Shown here piece after piece: positions 62,256-64,000 of a stretch of 64,000 bases of DNA. The notes under the pieces were generated by a model. The model had not been told where the DNA came from. It was given only the letters and a program-made list of their open reading frames with translations, and ran no database searches. How positions within the stretch are numbered: the first letter of the stretch is position 1; every line of letters begins with the position of its first letter. The translations under genes were made by a program, and so were the position numbers. Origin of the DNA: Punica granatum (Eukaryota; Streptophyta; Magnoliopsida; Myrtales; Lythraceae); contig NC_045130.1 in the NCBI RefSeq assembly GCF_007655135.1, positions 5,952,001-6,016,000 of the forward strand. Reading direction: 5' to 3'.

Positions 62256-62711
62256 CCACCTCCCCAATAACGAAAGAATACGAAGGCCTTTTTTCCCAGT
62301 TCCAAGGGAAAATTTGAAGATTCATCGGACAACCAACTTCTTGGACCGTACTGGGCCTCCTAGGGGGCGAAGTAATGGGCCGAGCTCGGGCATGGACACT
62401 GTTATGGGTTGTCGCCAGTCTCCACCTAGATACTAGTACTGTTTTTCATGCAACCATAACGAATGTCGTATTAATTCAATTCGAGTTAAGTCGATAAATT
62501 CATAATAGTTTTGCTCCAAAATCCTATTTCTGATGATTCTTCAAAAATAAAAACTCCGAAATCTAAACTTGTGGACTTATTTAAAGGGACGGGCGCCCAA
62601 CCAACTAAGCTGATGGGAAGGTCTACTACCGGTTCAGGCTGAAGGAGCTTTTGCCGCCGCCACCGTGACAGTTGCCCTAGCTAGAGCATCTACGTCCCAC
62701 CCTACAACAGC
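62256..62711. other. proximal upstream region of DPH1
   Basis: Mixed composition, becoming GC-rich toward the ATG. No TATA box or other gene is convincing. Confidence 0.45.
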
Positions 62712-64000
62712 ATGACCCAGACCCAGCAAGATCTCGCCGCCGGGGAGGCGGTGGTGAGGCCGAGGCCGAGGCCCGCACCGAAGCGGTTCGTCAAGAGCCA
62801 GATCCCGGACTCCGTCCTCAACGACCCGGCGCTGAAAGCCGCCATCTCCGTCCTCCCGAGCAACTACAACCTCGAGGTCCACAAGTGCGTCTGGCGCATC
62901 CGATCCTCCAAAGCGAAGCGCGTGGCCCTTCAGCTCCCGGAGGGCCTCCTCATGTACTCCCTCGTCCTCTCAGATATCTTCACGGCCTTTGGCGGGGCCT
63001 CCCACTGCTTCGTCCTCGGGGACGTCACCTACGGCGCCTGCTGCGTCGACGACCTTGCTGCCTCCGCCCTCGGGGCTGACCTTCTCATCCACTACGGCCA
63101 TAGCTGCCTCGTCCCCGTGGACACCACCACCGTCCCCTGCCTCTACGTCTTCGTCGATATCCTCATCGACGTCAATCTCCTTGTCAGCACCCTGAAGCTG
63201 AACTTGCTTCAGGATTACTCCAACATCGTCCTTGCAGGCACCATTCAGTTTGCCACTGCGATTCGTTCTGCCAAGCCTGAGCTCGAGAAGCTCGGATTCA
63301 ATGTCTTGATCCCACAGGCAAAGCCACTTTCTGCAGGAGAAGTCCTCGGGTGCACGGCTCCAAGGATTCCTGTCGACTATGCATCGGATGATCGGACAGT
63401 CTCAGTGTTTGTTGCCGATGGGCGGTTCCACTTGGAGGCCTTCATGATAGCAAACCCGGGGATTAGGACCTTCCGCTACGACCCCTATATCGGGAAGCTG
63501 TTGCTCGAGGAGTATGACCAAAAGGGTATGCGAGAATCTCGTAAAAATGCGATCTTGAAGGTGAAGGACCAGGCGAAGAGCTGGGGTATTGTGTTGGGCA
63601 CACTTGGGAGACAGGGGAATCCTAGGATTCTTCAGAGGCTAGAGAAGGTGATGAGGGAGAAGGGTTTCGTGTACACTGTTGTACTAATGTCCGAGATAAG
63701 TCCTGGGAGGATAGCCTTGTTCGAGGACTCTGTCGATGCTTGGGTGCAGATAGCCTGCCCCAGGCTTTCTATTGACTGGGGGGATGCTTTCCATAAGCCC
63801 TTGCTTACACCCTTTGAAGCCGAGGTGGCTCTCGGGTTAATCCTGGGATGGTGGGAGAGAAGTGAAAGGACAAATGCCTGTTGTGGAGATTCATGCTCTG
63901 GGTGCGGGAGCAATCGGGATCGCAGGGTTGAGGATTATCCAATGGATTATTATGCTCAGGATGGTGGTGAATGGAACTCTTCCTACGCGAAGAAGCCGTC
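62712..64000 (+). CDS. DPH1: diphthamide biosynthesis protein 1 (DPH1), 5' part; 3' end outside the window
   Basis: An uninterrupted frame of 429 codons runs off the right edge. Family signatures include RVALQLPEGLLMYS (70-83), GDVTYGACCVDD (103-114), HYGHSCLVPVD, LGCTAPRI, VFVADGRFHLEA and QIACPRLSIDWG. Three cysteines sit at the positions of the 4Fe-4S ligands of DPH1/DPH2-type radical enzymes: C110 (or C111), C214 and C349. With DPH2 the protein transfers the 3-amino-3-carboxypropyl group of S-adenosylmethionine to a histidine of translation elongation factor 2, the first step to diphthamide. A Cys-rich tail (CCGDSCSGCGS) follows. The coding region is intronless as far as seen and has high GC3, unlike the rest of the window. 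The ATG is in a GC-rich context with no earlier in-frame candidate that I trust. Confidence 0.92.
   Translation, partial: MTQTQQDLAAGEAVVRPRPRPAPKRFVKSQIPDSVLNDPALKAAISVLPSNYNLEVHKCVWRIRSSKAKRVALQLPEGLLMYSLVLSDIFTAFGGASHCFVLGDVTYGACCVDDLAASALGADLLIHYGHSCLVPVDTTTVPCLYVFVDILIDVNLLVSTLKLNLLQDYSNIVLAGTIQFATAIRSAKPELEKLGFNVLIPQAKPLSAGEVLGCTAPRIPVDYASDDRTVSVFVADGRFHLEAFMIANPGIRTFRYDPYIGKLLLEEYDQKGMRESRKNAILKVKDQAKSWGIVLGTLGRQGNPRILQRLEKVMREKGFVYTVVLMSEISPGRIALFEDSVDAWVQIACPRLSIDWGDAFHKPLLTPFEAEVALGLILGWWERSERTNACCGDSCSGCGSNRDRRVEDYPMDYYAQDGGEWNSSYAKKP

Overview
The window is plant nuclear DNA, almost certainly from a eudicot. It has GT-AG introns, long AT-rich intergenic stretches, plant-specific families (WRKY group IIb, WAT1/MtN21, group A bZIP, a FAS1 protein, a thionin-like peptide), tRNA-derived SINEs, MITE-like elements and a Ty1/copia retrotransposon. 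The species cannot be fixed from the sequence alone. There is no bacterial operon, CRISPR array or rRNA/tRNA gene.

Layout, left half. The 3' end of an NDC80/HEC1 kinetochore gene (1-1240, +) is followed by a SINE. Two tandem paralogues of a plant vasculin/GPBP1-like family come next (4190-8190 and 10803-14562, +). After about 4.5 kb of AT-rich sequence, which holds a possible organelle-derived patch, comes a WRKY group IIb gene (19323-20768, +). Then follow a degenerate TIR element, a pinin/SDK/memA-domain gene (22463-25479, +), COP9 signalosome subunit 8 (26278-28454, +) with a 35-C tract before one acceptor, and an intronless FAS1-domain gene (29186-30220, -).

Layout, right half. A group A bZIP gene of the GBF4 type (32175-34660, +) and a WAT1-related transporter gene (38556-42224, +) lie in a segment that has been duplicated in tandem and rearranged. 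The duplicate begins inside bZIP intron 2. It carries a copy of only bZIP exons 3-4 (42939-45052), a collapsed and re-duplicated WAT1 promoter (45053-45520), a 5.1-kb decayed Ty1/copia element (45521-50597, - strand) and a complete second WAT1 gene (50885-54862). A third, partial WAT1 copy (55551-56532), another copy of the 3' flank, and an older exon-7 relic (58696-58795) follow. The copia element sits between the second WAT1 gene and its TATA box. That gene also has a frameshifted tail, while an intact version of the lost tail lies 1.4 kb downstream.

The right end holds a thionin-like cysteine-rich secreted peptide (59770-60214, +), a small predicted N-myristoylated Glu/Lys-rich protein (61045-61553, -), a 167-bp tandem repeat, and the start of diphthamide synthase subunit DPH1 (62712-64000, +, truncated by the window).

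The single-copy genes are unrelated housekeeping or regulatory loci and do not form a pathway. The most distinctive structure is the bZIP/WAT1 duplication array. I see no convincing new biological system beyond it. Intron boundaries were placed by eye from GT-AG signals, reading-frame continuity and remembered family resemblance; no alignment or expression data were available.
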